From: Ascaris suum
Lineage: Eukaryota > Nematoda > Chromadorea > Rhabditida > Ascarididae
Direction: 5' to 3'
Assembly: GCA_013433145.1 (NCBI GenBank)
Contig: CM024181.1
Span: 7,378,001 to 7,442,000, forward strand
DNA length: 64,000 bases
Program-made: the position numbers and the translations under genes
Shown here: positions 1 to 13,100 of the stretch, in pieces
Layout: each line of letters opens with the position of its first letter
How positions within the stretch are numbered: position 1 is the first letter of the stretch
Notes under the pieces: generated by a model
What the model saw: only the letters and a program-made list of their open reading frames with translations
Told to the model about the DNA's origin: nothing
Databases searched by the model: none

Positions 1-2115
1 TTCTCCTCCTTTGCTTCTGAAAAGTTAATTAATTTTGATTTTACCACCGAATACATGAAAATCACCTTTGCAATAAATATCAAACTAAATGATCTACCCA
101 ACAGAATTTGCAATTCATTTGCACCATCGATATCACATATATAATCAGCACTGCTCTTAATTCTATATGTAAATGTTTTATGTGTAAAATGTTTTATGCA
201 AATTTGCAATTTTAGTTATAAAATTTTTTTTTTGAAAATGTGTAAAATGTTTTATGCAAATTTTGTACCCCGTTGAATTTTTTTTTCCAATTTTTATTTT
301 TTTTTTTCAAATTACACTTCCAATAACTTTTTCTTCGTTGTTGAAAAAAAACTAAAGAATACAATTGCTGGGGTTATATTCGATTGTTATACGGTATTCA
401 CTCATAAAGTATGTCCAACATAACATACGTAATAATCTAATGATGGAATAAAGCGTCCAAGAAAAAAAAATTTCAACAACATTAGGATTAATCTAATCGA
501 AGAAAATTTTCATAGTTTTACTCTCATTAATTATTAACTATGTCAATTTGTGTTCATAATTGAACAGCAATGAATTAATTTTTACAGTGGAATTTTTCAT
601 CATACCCTCGGGCAATATTGCTTGAAATTATTGAACGGTGCTATTTAAATGAAATGATTGCAATGATTTTCTCTGTGATTAAAGCCGCCTTAAGAAGTGA
701 TTCGATTTTTATCGATATTTCTACGATGAGATCATATAATAAAAAATCGATTCAATTTTATTCAACTAACCTTCATCACATCTTACAATGGCGATGGCGC
801 AAAGTAGCGCCAAAATGAACAAGAGTGGCGCACGCATTCGCTTGAAAAATTTCTGCAAAAAAAATTTTTTTTCATTATTTATGCGTATCTTTTTTTTTTA
901 ATTTTTAAATTCAATACTTTAAAGGAAATAAATACTGATATTAATATAAAAGAAAATAATATCATTATTAATATAAATGAAAATATTACTAAAATCAGAT
1001 AAGACGATTAACGCATTAATTCGTTATTATTAATCCTTAACGTCGCATTTTTTTTTGCTTTCCTTATATATATTCAAATTGTTGTTATAGGAGCTAATAA
1101 ATTTCGCCATAATTTGAGCTTAATTTTATGCCACCTAAAATAGTCGAGTAAATTTATGCGCATTTCAAACCATTATGAACACATATAGTAAGATCCCAAT
1201 TGTTAAACAGTCATGACAATGGCTATATAAAGAAGTTGAGGTGAGCTGCTCTAATCATGTAGATAGCCATTAAATGTTCAAAAGCTATCCGAATCGGCAA
1301 TAACTGTATAGTAATGAGAATATTGAACATTTCTTCAACACCTGAAAATCAGACTTTTTGAGGGATTTTTTTTTTTTAAATGAGAGAAGCGAATGAACAA
1401 TGCAATTGCAAAGTGGCGAAAGATGCAATAACACCAAACTTTATATAGGTGGGGGCGCTTTAGAGTGCCTTTATTGAATAAAGATTCCACTTACGAAAAT
1501 AATAAATAAATGAAAAGACTATAGCGCAAAAGAAATATAATATTTTGGTTCAAAGCTCTCAATTATATCAAATTTTGAGAGGAAATGATTGTTATTTCTT
1601 TTTGCATTTCATTTTTCCTATTCAAAAAAGTTTTTTTTTAAAAGCGCCTATAGGTGAAGTTGAATAAATGCTGAATTATATGGCTCATCTTCCGGCATTT
1701 TGCGTCTCTATTCAGCAATAACAATTGCACAACCTCCGCAAAAAATTTTTTCTTTACTAAAATATTCGCATTCGAATGATTATTCATATATGCAGCAAAA
1801 AGCATTTCATATTTTCACCGAAAAATTCTTGAAACTCTCAAAGCTTGGATTTCCAGTGCTTTTGGATCAAATAATAAAATAGAGATACCCGATTCTAGAA
1901 AATCCTCAAGTAATGATAGGTCGAGATATTCCCGATAACGATTTAAATAATTTAAGGCAAAGAAATCGAAAAAAACTCACACACAATGAGGCCATGGGCT
2001 GGATTTACTGTTCCCTGATACTCGTGCTCGAGGTGATGTCATAGGTTGCGTTACCACGGTTTCCTGTACGCACCTTTCCTGTCCATGGAGAGTGTCAGAG
2101 AAGTGAACGCAGTTT

Positions 2116-2313
<198 letters not shown>

Positions 2314-2511
2314 CTTTGTTGACTGGTTGCCCGCAATTATGATATGTAGTTAAACGAAACGATCATTGATCATTGGTTTTTGTTTTGCTCTGAAAGACAA
2401 TAATTTTATTTCACTCAACAATAAGTATAATTCCCTTCCTATGAAAAATTCGCCTGAATTGCATACCATAGCCACTGGTTTATGTCATCCTCGACTGGAT
2501 TTTCAAAAGGA

Positions 2512-2527
2512 GGGGGGGGGGGGGGGG
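2512..2527. repeat. Homopolymeric G run (16 nt)
   Basis: Sixteen consecutive G in AT-rich intergenic DNA, preceded by AAAGGA and followed by a purine stretch. It is one of many G or C runs longer than 11 nt in this window. Confidence 0.97.
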
Positions 2528-3870
2528 AAAGAAAGGGGATTGGTAAACTTCGTTAAGATGGCTGACTTCATGCGTTTACCTTGGTGGTTTCAAGTCTCAT
2601 TTTGTCAATCATAATCAATCTGCTTTGATGACTTACATCCCGTTTTATTGGTGAGAATATGGCAAATGTTTATTTAGTTTGTCGAAAGAAGTTTTCAGTA
2701 ACCATTAAATTCACTGAAATGAATTCATAGAATCTGAAGTACTCCTCATCCGAGTGGTTGAATAAATTCTTGTGCAATGATGTGATTATTTGGAAATATG
2801 CAAATTTTATTTTTTTAAAAACCCCTCTTTTATTTGCATATTTTGCAATGCATTCAATATGCAAATTTTATAGTTCAAAACTTTTATTGCAAATAATTTC
2901 ACTTTTTTTAAAATATTACAGAGTTGCTCGTTGATGCATACGGAAAACTGCATTTATCGCATTGCATTAAATTCTACGAGATGATTGATTTTTCGACATG
3001 GATTTGTAAATGAATTAAAGATGTTATTTGAAGCTTATGTTTTTCTATTCCTCTCTTCTTTTTTATTCACTCTTTTTTTTAAATCCAAAAAATTTCAACT
3101 GCTTTTTTATTCATTGTGAATGAAAAATTTGATTTCGATTTTTCGGCAAAAAGGGGGAGTAGATGAAAGGCGAAATAATTATGCAAAGCGTTCGTTTATC
3201 GCTTTTTTTTTAAAAATCAGTTTGCAATAAATTTATTCAATTGTTGAAATAATATATATTTTCTTTCACTATTAAAAGAAATAAATAAAACAATATATCT
3301 TTAAATAAAATAATGTATTTTTATGTTCAAAAATTTAATTATGCGAATGCAATTTAATTATTAAAATGTTTAATTATTTATTAAAATCATCATTAAATAA
3401 ATTATCAAATAAAAATTAAATAAAAATTAAAAATTATAGCATATTGCAATTATTAAAATAAAATGCAACAAATTTTTGTGCATAACAATAAAAATTACTC
3501 AACAATTCTGCTATTATTCTGACTGAATTAATTGATTCGTTGCAAAATTTTTATTGCAATAATTTTTGCAAATTTAATTTCCAAAAAAAGATTTAATTTT
3601 TTTGCATCAGAATTTTTTCTATCAGAAGCTATCAAGAATTATTTTTATTCAGCGAAAAAAAAAACCAATGATTAGTCATATTATAATAAAGTATTATTAT
3701 TGCTAAAATTATAAATTATGAGTAGACAAGAAGAAAAATTTTTCTTCCTTGCAACAAATATTGAGATATGCAATGCAATTTGCATGCTTTTATCTTGTAT
3801 GAGGAAATTGTCCATTTTATTTGATTACTATTATTTCGATGTGAAAAATTTTTTTTCACAGATGCGTAGT

Positions 3871-3984
3871 TTGCAATCTTTGCAAAGCAATATTCTTAGG
3901 TCCATACTTTGCAATCTTTTTGTGCAAAGTCATATTCTGGGATTCATGCTTTGCAATCTTTCTTTGCAAAGTCATATTCTGAGG
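3871..3984. repeat. Tandem array of palindromic 38-42 bp units
   Basis: Three imperfect copies begin at about 3871, 3909 and 3951. Each opens with TTGCAATCTT and a matching GCAAAG, so each unit can fold on itself. Copies are followed by CATATTCT-like spacer sequence. Not coding. Confidence 0.8.
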
Positions 3985-4640
3985 TTTTTTTTAAAAATAT
4001 CTCTATGAATTTCTATTTATTTCATCCTTCATAGTTATCTTTCTACGATTCGAAAATATATGCATATATTTTGTAACGAAAAAAAAAGCACTAACAAATT
4101 CAATAGTGGTTTTTCGATTCCCCAAATTTTTGAATTTGTTTCTCAAAAATTTCTCTTGTTAAGTTTATTTTCTTAAACGTGTACTTACCTGTACAAAATC
4201 GATATTCAGTTGAAATCAGTTGAGTTTTATTTGGGAATGGCTCAGGTAATTGCTCTCTCACAGGAAGAAACAGTCTATAGAGAGGGAAAACGAGATACTT
4301 TTAGGTGAAGTAATTCAAATACCTTTGCAATTTATGACGGAAATTATTTCTACCTAAGCGTCTACGATAAAATATTGCTTAAATTTTCATAACATTTCTA
4401 TTCTCTTATTATTTAATGAATAAATTATAAGCAATTCTATGCAAAAGTATGGAGTATGATTTAGTGATAATAAAAGTGATAATCTTTTTCGATATGTTCT
4501 ATTTTCAAATTTTCTCTTGAAATTAATCAAAAATAGCGAACACAATTAATAGTTTTCACTTTTATGCAAAATATATACGGCTGTTATAGATGAATTTGTC
4601 TATACCAGTATTCTCATCGATCTCAATACGTTAGACTGAT

Positions 4641-4787
4641 ATGGCGTCCGATATAATTGGCATGGCAGGCAATCGTGATGTGGAGGCCATGGAATTCGTA
4701 GGTTTTAAGCGTGAAATGATTAGTTGTACTGAAATGAGTGAAATAGTCCTTGATTCGGCGAATAGAGGTGGTACGGAAGACATATAA
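4641..4787 (+). CDS. Candidate short ORF or first exon (48 codons), unknown
   Basis: An ATG with an in-frame TAG nine bases upstream opens a 48-codon frame ending in TAA. Its codons are unusually coding-like for this region (many begin with G or A, as in ATG GCG TCC GAT). It contains possible splice donors, including a phase-0 GTAGGT after codon 19, so it could be a first exon rather than a complete microprotein. I do not recognise the product, which starts MASDIIGMAGNRDVEAM. No linked exon was found. The frame may be chance. Confidence 0.25.
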   Translation: MASDIIGMAGNRDVEAMEFVGFKREMISCTEMSEIVLDSANRGGTEDI

Positions 4788-6226
4788 CCAATAACAAAAA
4801 ACGTGATACCTTTTTTGCTTCTTTTTTTTTGTTGGTGTTTTCATGGTAGGCGGAAGAGTAGCACGTTAAATTTCAAATAAATTGGCAATTGCATTACTAT
4901 ACAAATGATTGTATTCTTAGATTTTCGCCCAATGCCATCTCAATTTATTTCTTGATGCAACTGGCTGCACATTATAATCGGTTGTTCAAATTGCATTATA
5001 TAAATAGTAATTTAATACCGTCGTTCTGTTGTATAAAAGACATCAAATATACCAATTGTTGAAATAGCAAACTTTTCCAGGAATTTTTCTTTTGAAATAA
5101 ACTTTTTTTTTCTGAGGATCTCTTGTGATTTTAATGGTATTAATAATGTTTTATTTTGCATTTATTCAAAAATCCGCCTGTTAAGGTTGCTTAATTTTTA
5201 ATGCAAAAATTCAATCTTCCAAACTTATCGCTTTCATTTTAGACGAAATACTTATCTTAATTCAATTGTAATCGTTGAGAAACTAATAATGCAATGCATT
5301 TTTGATTGCAAATTTCTCAACTATGCAATCATTGCAGAATTATGTAAAATCGTTAAAAGACATCTATAATTATTTAATTTTCAACGAGGGCTTACACAGT
5401 ATTCGTTCATATGGATAGAGTTTTAATGTGGGATAACGTTTGATATTCTTGAAATGAAAGCTTATTGCAAATATATCACAAGTCATTTTCAGGGATTTAT
5501 TTATGTGTTTAAGTGATTCAACGAAATATAGAAATATGTCGATAAATTAATGCAATATACATTCGATCAATCGGTTTCATAAGTTATCAATGAAAAAAAA
5601 TAAAAATAAAAAATAAAATATACGAAATGAATGTGCGTTCTATTTGCAATTGATCAAAAAGCTAGTAAAAATTTTCAACGAAATATTCTCTTTTTTTTTT
5701 GTTTCCAATAATGTAAACCGAGAAAAAAAATGCAGACAATTTTTCATCTCTTCAACTGTCTGTAATAATTTTAAATTTCGATAAATCAAAGCGAAAAATG
5801 ATTTATGAGATAATCGAACGATGAACGTATATACGTAAATATATTCACAAAATGCGGACATTTCATAATGCGCTTTCCTAGTGCAATTTTTTAAAAAAAA
5901 AGCACATATTAGAAGCGTTATGCAACTCGCAACTGCTTTTTTTTAACGATCGTTATGAGAGATCCGTATAGCGCTATCGGCTATAAGCTTTTTTTTGCGG
6001 TTGATATTTAAACTGTTGGAAATTGAAATTGACTTATTTTTAAGCAAAAAAGAAACAATTAAATGAAATGGAATTCGAGAGGAGATCCTTCTGATGGATA
6101 CTGCACTCATTGAATTTCACTTACGTTAACTTTTCATCTCATAAATAATGATTATCAGACGAACAGACATACAAACACATACAAATATATTTTCAAATAT
6201 AATCATTAATATATTCGTTTTTACGG

Positions 6227-6313
<87 letters not shown>

Positions 6314-6941
6314 TTTATCATTTCTATTCGATAGTTTTAATAGGAAAGACGCTAAAATTTTGAGCAATGAAATTTGTTAGATAAAATGCGATATCGTTTT
6401 CGATAGCGCAATTTAAATTGATAGAATTTACAAATAATCAAGGATATTTTTGAAAAAATTTTCCACTTTAAATGAGATTAATCTTCATCGATACGTTTTA
6501 AAAAAAAAAATTTTTTTTTCATTATATAGAAAATCTATATAGGTAATTAGATCTTTTTTTTATTAGGAAGGTGCAAAATTTATTTGATTTGTTGAAATAT
6601 GAATAGATAATTATTCATTGGAAGGTTTTTGTTAGTTGATAAAACTTTGAAAATGCTTAGCATTTAAATGCAATGATAAATAACGATTATGATGATTTTT
6701 TTTTTTTTTTTGATTTATTCGCTTTGTGCAATTCATCTGCGATGATTTTCCACTATGAACTTCTCGTCTTCTACTTCAGAAAAGAAAAAATGCGTCATTC
6801 AACATTTCATCTAATGTTGATTGATGAGGCAATGTAAAAAAACTTTTCATTACTTTTGCACATTACATTTTTTCTTCCGCTTCGATTGTTTCAACAACGC
6901 CGTCAATTAAATCACCATTAATAAATACAAAAAAAAAGAGT
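4788..6941. other. Intergenic, AT-rich, no gene recognised
   Basis: No coding-like frame seen on either strand. It contains a (TA)n tract at 6229-6310, preceded by a CAGACATACAAACACATACA-type stretch resembling the CAGA-rich low-complexity patches at about 13.65 and 53.63 kb. Confidence 0.6.
6229..6310. repeat. (TA)n microsatellite
   Basis: About 41 TA units upstream of the four-helix membrane protein gene. Confidence 0.97.
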
Positions 6942-7070
6942 ATGAACGCAGAGAGTGAAAGAGTTAAAAATAGACTAGAAAGTATGCATGTAAGTATGCA
7001 TGCAGACAATAAAGGAGTCGAAAATAGAATAGAAAGTATATATGTGACTATGATAGAAAACGTGTTGTGA
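6942..7070 (+). CDS. Candidate 42-codon ORF built from a 54-bp duplication
   Basis: An ATG opens a 42-codon frame ending in TGA. The frame consists largely of two diverged copies of a 54-bp (18-codon) unit beginning near 6964 and 7018. Each copy encodes a KNRLES- or ENRIES-like segment. The period is a multiple of three, so the frame stays open. It lies just upstream of the four-helix membrane protein gene and could equally be noncoding tandem duplication in its 5' region. Confidence 0.2.
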   Translation: MNAESERVKNRLESMHVSMHADNKGVENRIESIYVTMIENVL

Positions 7071-7120
7071 AGAGAAATGATCGAAAATATTAGTGATAAT
7101 GAGATTGATTCAATTAGAAG

Positions 7121-7162
7121 ATGCCGTCGATTCGTGAGGAGGTGATTGCTGCTGTTGTTTAA
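7121..7162 (+). promoter_or_regulatory. Possible upstream ORF abutting the next start codon
   Basis: A 13-codon frame (starts ATGCCGTCG, ends TAA) stops immediately before the ATG at 7163 with no spacer. If the leader of the downstream mRNA includes it, it could reduce or condition initiation at 7163. It could instead be chance or the end of an exon from another transcript. Confidence 0.3.
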
Positions 7163-10100
7163 ATGGCCGAAACAGTTACTTCTCTAAACGCCGAGTATAC
7201 GACACGACAACACTTCAGGTGTGTTGTATGCGGTCCCGCAAATCAACCACACCTATGAATTCCTCTTATAGGCGTCGTTTACAAAACGAACTCAATCGTC
7301 TTAGAAATGATCTTGAAGTAGAATGGGCGAAATTGTCTGATAAATCAGGTTTGCTATTTTTAACTTTTTATCATCTCCAACTTATCAACTATATACAGTA
7401 AAGTTTGTTCCGCCCATAGTTATTTGTGTCGGCAATAATTTTATCACTCTCATATGTATATATCATTGCATTCGTAACAAATCGAAAATATTTTCTTATC
7501 ATTAATTTCTATTATACTCTTATCAGAATATGTCGAAAATCCGATCAATGGGCTAATCACTGACTTTGATGGACTTTATCATTTCATTTTCACATTCAAA
7601 TGCATTCCTGCTTGGGATCTTATCAGCGACCACGTCCCTCCCCTACCTTTACGAATATTCGAGTGTTATAGATATACCATAAATGAAAAAAAAATTCCAT
7701 ACCACATATTCCCAACCTGAAATTAATTTAAAAAAGAATTTTTTTCAATATTGATTGTACTATTTGAAAAATATTGTACGATGATAGCAATTTTGACTTA
7801 TTCGTTTTTATATTTCACCGCATTACGAGGAGTCGATTAGGAGTTCCGGGCACTAAAAACGACTTTAGCTAAATGATCAAGCATATTTTTTTCGAAATTT
7901 ATTTCGTTGTGTTAGTAATGAAGTGCTTACACTAAAATTTTGATTTATTATTGAACATTTGCAATTATAACACAGATGGCAACTATAACACAGATGTGTT
8001 AGACGACATTTCTAACAAATATTGAGACTATAATTATATTATTTAACTTGCAACTATATTTACAATTACAGTTGCTGCATTATCTAAAATATCGATTAAA
8101 ATTGAATTTATTGTTTTATGGAATTATTCATTTAATGAAAGTACTATTAAAGAAATGTCGCTAAGTACCACTATCTACCAAAAAAATTGAACGCTAAATC
8201 GAACTAATTGCTTCTCGTTACTAATAACAAATTATTTCATTTATTACAAATGGATATTGAGCTATCTCTATAGCATTAAGTGTTGCTTGTTATGAAAATA
8301 TTGTGATTTGAAATATTCATGACCAGTAAAACCTTCTTTTCTCCTTTTCTTTATTACTTTTTTCATTACTCTTATTATTTTCATTACTCCCTTCTCATTA
8401 GTTATTTTTGTTACTTGCTTCATTATTTTTCATTACTTTGTTCCCTTAATACCCACAATAAATAGCAAAGTTGTTATTATATATGCTACATACACCAAAT
8501 AGCATTTCATATTTTTATATTGCTTCATAGTTTCTATTAAGACGATATCGATCGAATTAGATCTTCATTTGTCAATTAGCGCCGATTGTTTAATTACTAT
8601 TCGCTACTCAATTATATTCATATATTTAATTTCTACTTATTACAGAAACTTAAATAGAGCATTTAGTTACCTCATCAAATTCTCCACCTTATTTTGTTGG
8701 TACTTGTAATTCTCATACCTTGTTGTACTATGTTGGTACTAATGTAACACCTTTTTTGGTACTATTTTAACTATGTAATTTGTTGGTACTATGTAATTAC
8801 AGTGGTCTATGCAATTTTATGGTTGATTAGCAATGATGAACATATTTCCAATAGTAGTTAGCGAATTAGATCTCTCGTCGTAAATAATTTTCGACAATTC
8901 GTTAATGGCGTAAAAATTTATCCTCAATATATGCGTATATTCGAATAAACTATTATTATTTCATAATAAAGTAAATTTCCATCATTTCACATTAAAATAA
9001 ATTTTTTATAGTTATGAAATTGATCTTTTCAACACGCCTTAATAGATATGCATCCAATTTTCTTTATTTCTTTTGATCGTTTTATATAAGAGAATTAGAT
9101 TGATGTGAGGTAGCGATCGGGAGAAGGGGAAAGAGGGGGGACGAAGGGAAGGAGGAGGAATGGTCGAGAGGAGACTGGGAGAGGAGGGGCCGGCTACTAG
9201 GGAAGAGGAGATCTTGCTTCGGAACATTGATATGAATTTCACCAGTATGATCATGCACGAAAATTTTCCAAATAGTGTTCCAGCGAAAAAATTTTTGCAA
9301 CCAGCCACTGTTAAAAATAGCAATTATGATCTTTATCGATCACAATTTTGATCATATCGTTTCGTCGTTGTACCACAAAAATGCTCAAGTTGTATGTTGG
9401 ATAACGTTCTTCCCACCTATCTTAACAATAGTCCATTTAATTAGAGAAGGCGATCGATTGTTTGTGATTGTCGATATTTTTCAATTAGACAAAATAAACA
9501 TTGAGCCAATAAATGATAAACTATAATCAATAAGTGATCATAACGACTCAAACGAACTAAAAGTTCTAGAAATTTCACCGCGTAATCATTAAATAAAACT
9601 GAGAAATTTTAAATATTTTTTGGCTCATTTTTTTTTCTTCTGTCATAAAAATTGAGCAAACATTTAATGAACATAAAATTAACAACTAGATGCTATTCAT
9701 AATGAAATTGATATTTAATTTCTATTTTTCGATTTTTTTTTTTAATGCCGAATTAGCCAACTTGATAACTAAAGAATAGTAATATTTTAGACTGAAATCA
9801 TTAGAATTTTTTCTTTTTATAAATAAACTCAATTATGGGAATTTTTTTCAAAAAAAAGAAAAAATTTTGCACTGAATAATTCCGTCCGTAATTTGAATAT
9901 ACAAAAATTAACATATGAATATTGCGAAATTTTTTTTAGTCTATGTAGAAAATATGCAAATTTTTTTCTTTGAAAAATTTTTAAATATTAAACTTTTCAA
10001 ATAAAAACATGCAAAATAGAACAATTTTCTTAAAAATCCATTTAAAATAAAATATGAAATATGCAAAATTGCGAAATATATGAAAAAAATTAAATATATA

Positions 10101-13100
10101 AAATAAAAAAATTTTCCATTTTTCATGAAAATTCGACTTTTTTATTGAAAATTTAATGGTCAATTCGGATTGTACTTAAGATTTGAAAATATTTTTATCA
10201 GCATTTTGTTTTTTTTTTTTGATCAATATAAAATGAAATCAATCGATCGCATAAGCTGAATGCGAGAGCAAATATCGTGCCAACTTTTCTAGCAAGATTT
10301 TCCACATATATTTGTTCATAATTTCATCAATACTCTAACCAATATTGTAAATTTTCATGAAATTCATGAATGATTAAATTAATCAGCCAAGGTAAATCAT
10401 TTTAACAGTTTTTGAAATGAAATCTTGCAAAGAAAAAAAATATTTAAAAGTTTCACTTAACGCGATTAATTTTCAACAGAATTCGTGAACAATTTAACTG
10501 CACTGATGTATTTTAATAAAATCATCAACGTTACCTAATGATCGATTAAAATATTCTTCGCAAATGAGTATGAGCTCAAACTTTTCCACATGCGGTACGA
10601 ATGATATCCCCTCAGCTATTATGGATGATTTCATCTGGGCCTAAGTTAGGCAAAGAAAAAATGTTGCCTCTAAATAGAAAAACGCTAATCTAATCATAAA
10701 CCACTTCGAAATAAGCTTTCTGTATTTCCTTTAAAGGACATTTAGAAAAAGAAATTTTGAGAAGTAATTTCTTACTTTATTGCTTCAAAAGGATGAAAAG
10801 TTATATCTGCAACAAATATATCATTTTATTTTTATTTATTTTAATCATCCAACAAAAAAAAAAAAATAATGTCCAATTTTTCATTGTAAAATTATTATTA
10901 TTTACTAGAGTATTTGATTAAATTTTCAATGAAAAATTATCGTGGAAAAAAGTGGAAAAGCGCTCAGAGCAAAAAAAAAAAAATTTTTTTAAAACGTTGA
11001 TTTCTTTTCTATAAATTAAAATATAATTGATGAAATAATTTAATTTCTTAATATTTTATTAGTTTAATCGATTACTCTCTATTTTACATTATTAGTTTAA
11101 CTAATGTTTTTTTCTGATGTGAAAAAAATTTTTAGCTGTTATTAATGAATTGCTAAAAATGTTTAAATAAATAAGAGTGGAATTTTTTTAAAATTATCTT
11201 TTGATATCTTTTGAGTACTTGAGTACTTTTGAGTACTTTGAGTACTTTTGAGTACTTTGAGTACTTTTGAGTACTTGTATAAATTAGTAATGTCGTATTG
11301 GAGGGTAGATGGCGGGAGGAGGAGGAGGGGGGGGGGAGGGGGGAGGGAAATTTTGTATAGATACGCCTCTCGAACATTTGATTTCTTCGTGTTTCTTTGT
11401 TCATTTTAAATTGAACTATTTTACACGTCAAATGTTTTTTAATTATCACATAATTCTTTTTGAATTCAATTATAACAGAAAATTTTTTCAACGTCGAAAA
11501 TTAACTCTTTTAATTTTGCAGAGATAACATTCGAATGGCCGATAAATTGTCCGTTGGAAGTTCATGAATTGGTTGGACCCGAACGTTTCGATTCAAAAAA
11601 TCCCAAATATATGATGCCGTTCTTTTGGTCTAAAGAGCCAATACCAGCAACGCGATCTTGGTATGATATCTATTATCGTCTTAGTTAGTCGGTGATTTTA
11701 TCTTCGCTATTTTTCGCTATTTTTATTGAAACAAATGAAAAACGCATTGTTTTTTTTTTCTTTTTTCGCGCTAAAATGTTCTATTTGTACTCGATATGTT
11801 ATCGCAAATTTCGCATTTTTTGCATATTCTGTAGACTTTTGCGTTGATCACATTTTGCTTTAAAGTGATAACGAATAATGATATGTGATTATGAATTCGT
11901 CATGAGTTTCGTTTCTTCTGCAGCATATGCCTAATTTGCATCGAAGACAAATTAGATGAAGAAATTGTGAAGAGAAATGGATCGATGAAAAGAGACTAAG
12001 AGAGAGGGGGGGGGGGGGGGGGCTGAAGGATGGAGAGAGGGATAGTTACGAAGCGGATGAATAAAAAGCAACGAGCTCATCCCCGTTTAATTTTATTAGA
12101 ATTTTCTCTTTTTTTTTCGAAAAATAATTATAAAATTTTATAAAAATATATGGAAAATGAATAAATTTTAAAAAATTTTTTCAACGAAAATTTTTCATTT
12201 ATATCGATTAATTTCCGTTATTATAAGAATTGCGGCTATGAATATTTAGGCTTATAAGTGTTTCACATAATATCGATTGGTTTGGTTATTCACATAATAT
12301 CGATTATTATTCCACACTAATAGTCATCATTCATAGACTTCCTTTATCATGGGTTAAGAAGCAGACAAGGGGGGGGGGGGGTGGGAGGAGGGGGAGAGGA
12401 AGACCCGTCCGCCAAATCCACATCCTTGGCAACTGCGAATAAACCATAGACGATCATTGGTTATTGAAATTATTCTTATTAAATGCACTATTTTACTCGC
12501 ATCTAATATCAGTGAAGTTAAGAAATGCTTTAATTTCCATTTAAATCAAACATTAATAAGGTGGGTATCACTATAATATATAGCTGTTATTTCATGCTCA
12601 ATCGATAGTTTACCTTTATTACCTTCATTGAATGAAAAATGTCAAAATCTTTGAAAATAAGCGATTGATTCGATTGTTCTCATTTGCGTAATTTGCATTT
12701 GTTGATAAAGTTACATAATTGCTAATATGCAAATGAAGGTTAATATCGCAAAATTGCTTTACATATAGTCGCACCTAACAATGAAATTTTTTTGTGTAAT
12801 ATTATCCAATCTAACACATATTCTTTGTTATCTAAACACATACTCTTTCCATTAGCACCATTCATTTCCAGTGCTTTTTTATTCTATTCGGTTCCGTCTT
12901 ATATCACTGATAAGCTTTAGATTAGGAGGGAATTCATTCATTGCATATAATAATGATAAGAGAGAATTTTGATGAGCACTGATAAGCATCATGATAAGCA
13001 ATTGATTGATCACTGATAGTAGTATATTGCTTTAAAAAGTTTAAAACTTAAATTTTTTTTTTCTAGGGCGGTGATAGTTTGTGGTATCGAATGTGCATTT

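Noticed and set aside
9160..9351. 63-codon + strand frame with plausible composition ([17 protein letters not shown]...)
   Set aside because: It starts in a purine-rich low-complexity stretch that lacks stop codons, sits inside intron 2 of the membrane-protein gene, and has no splice support.
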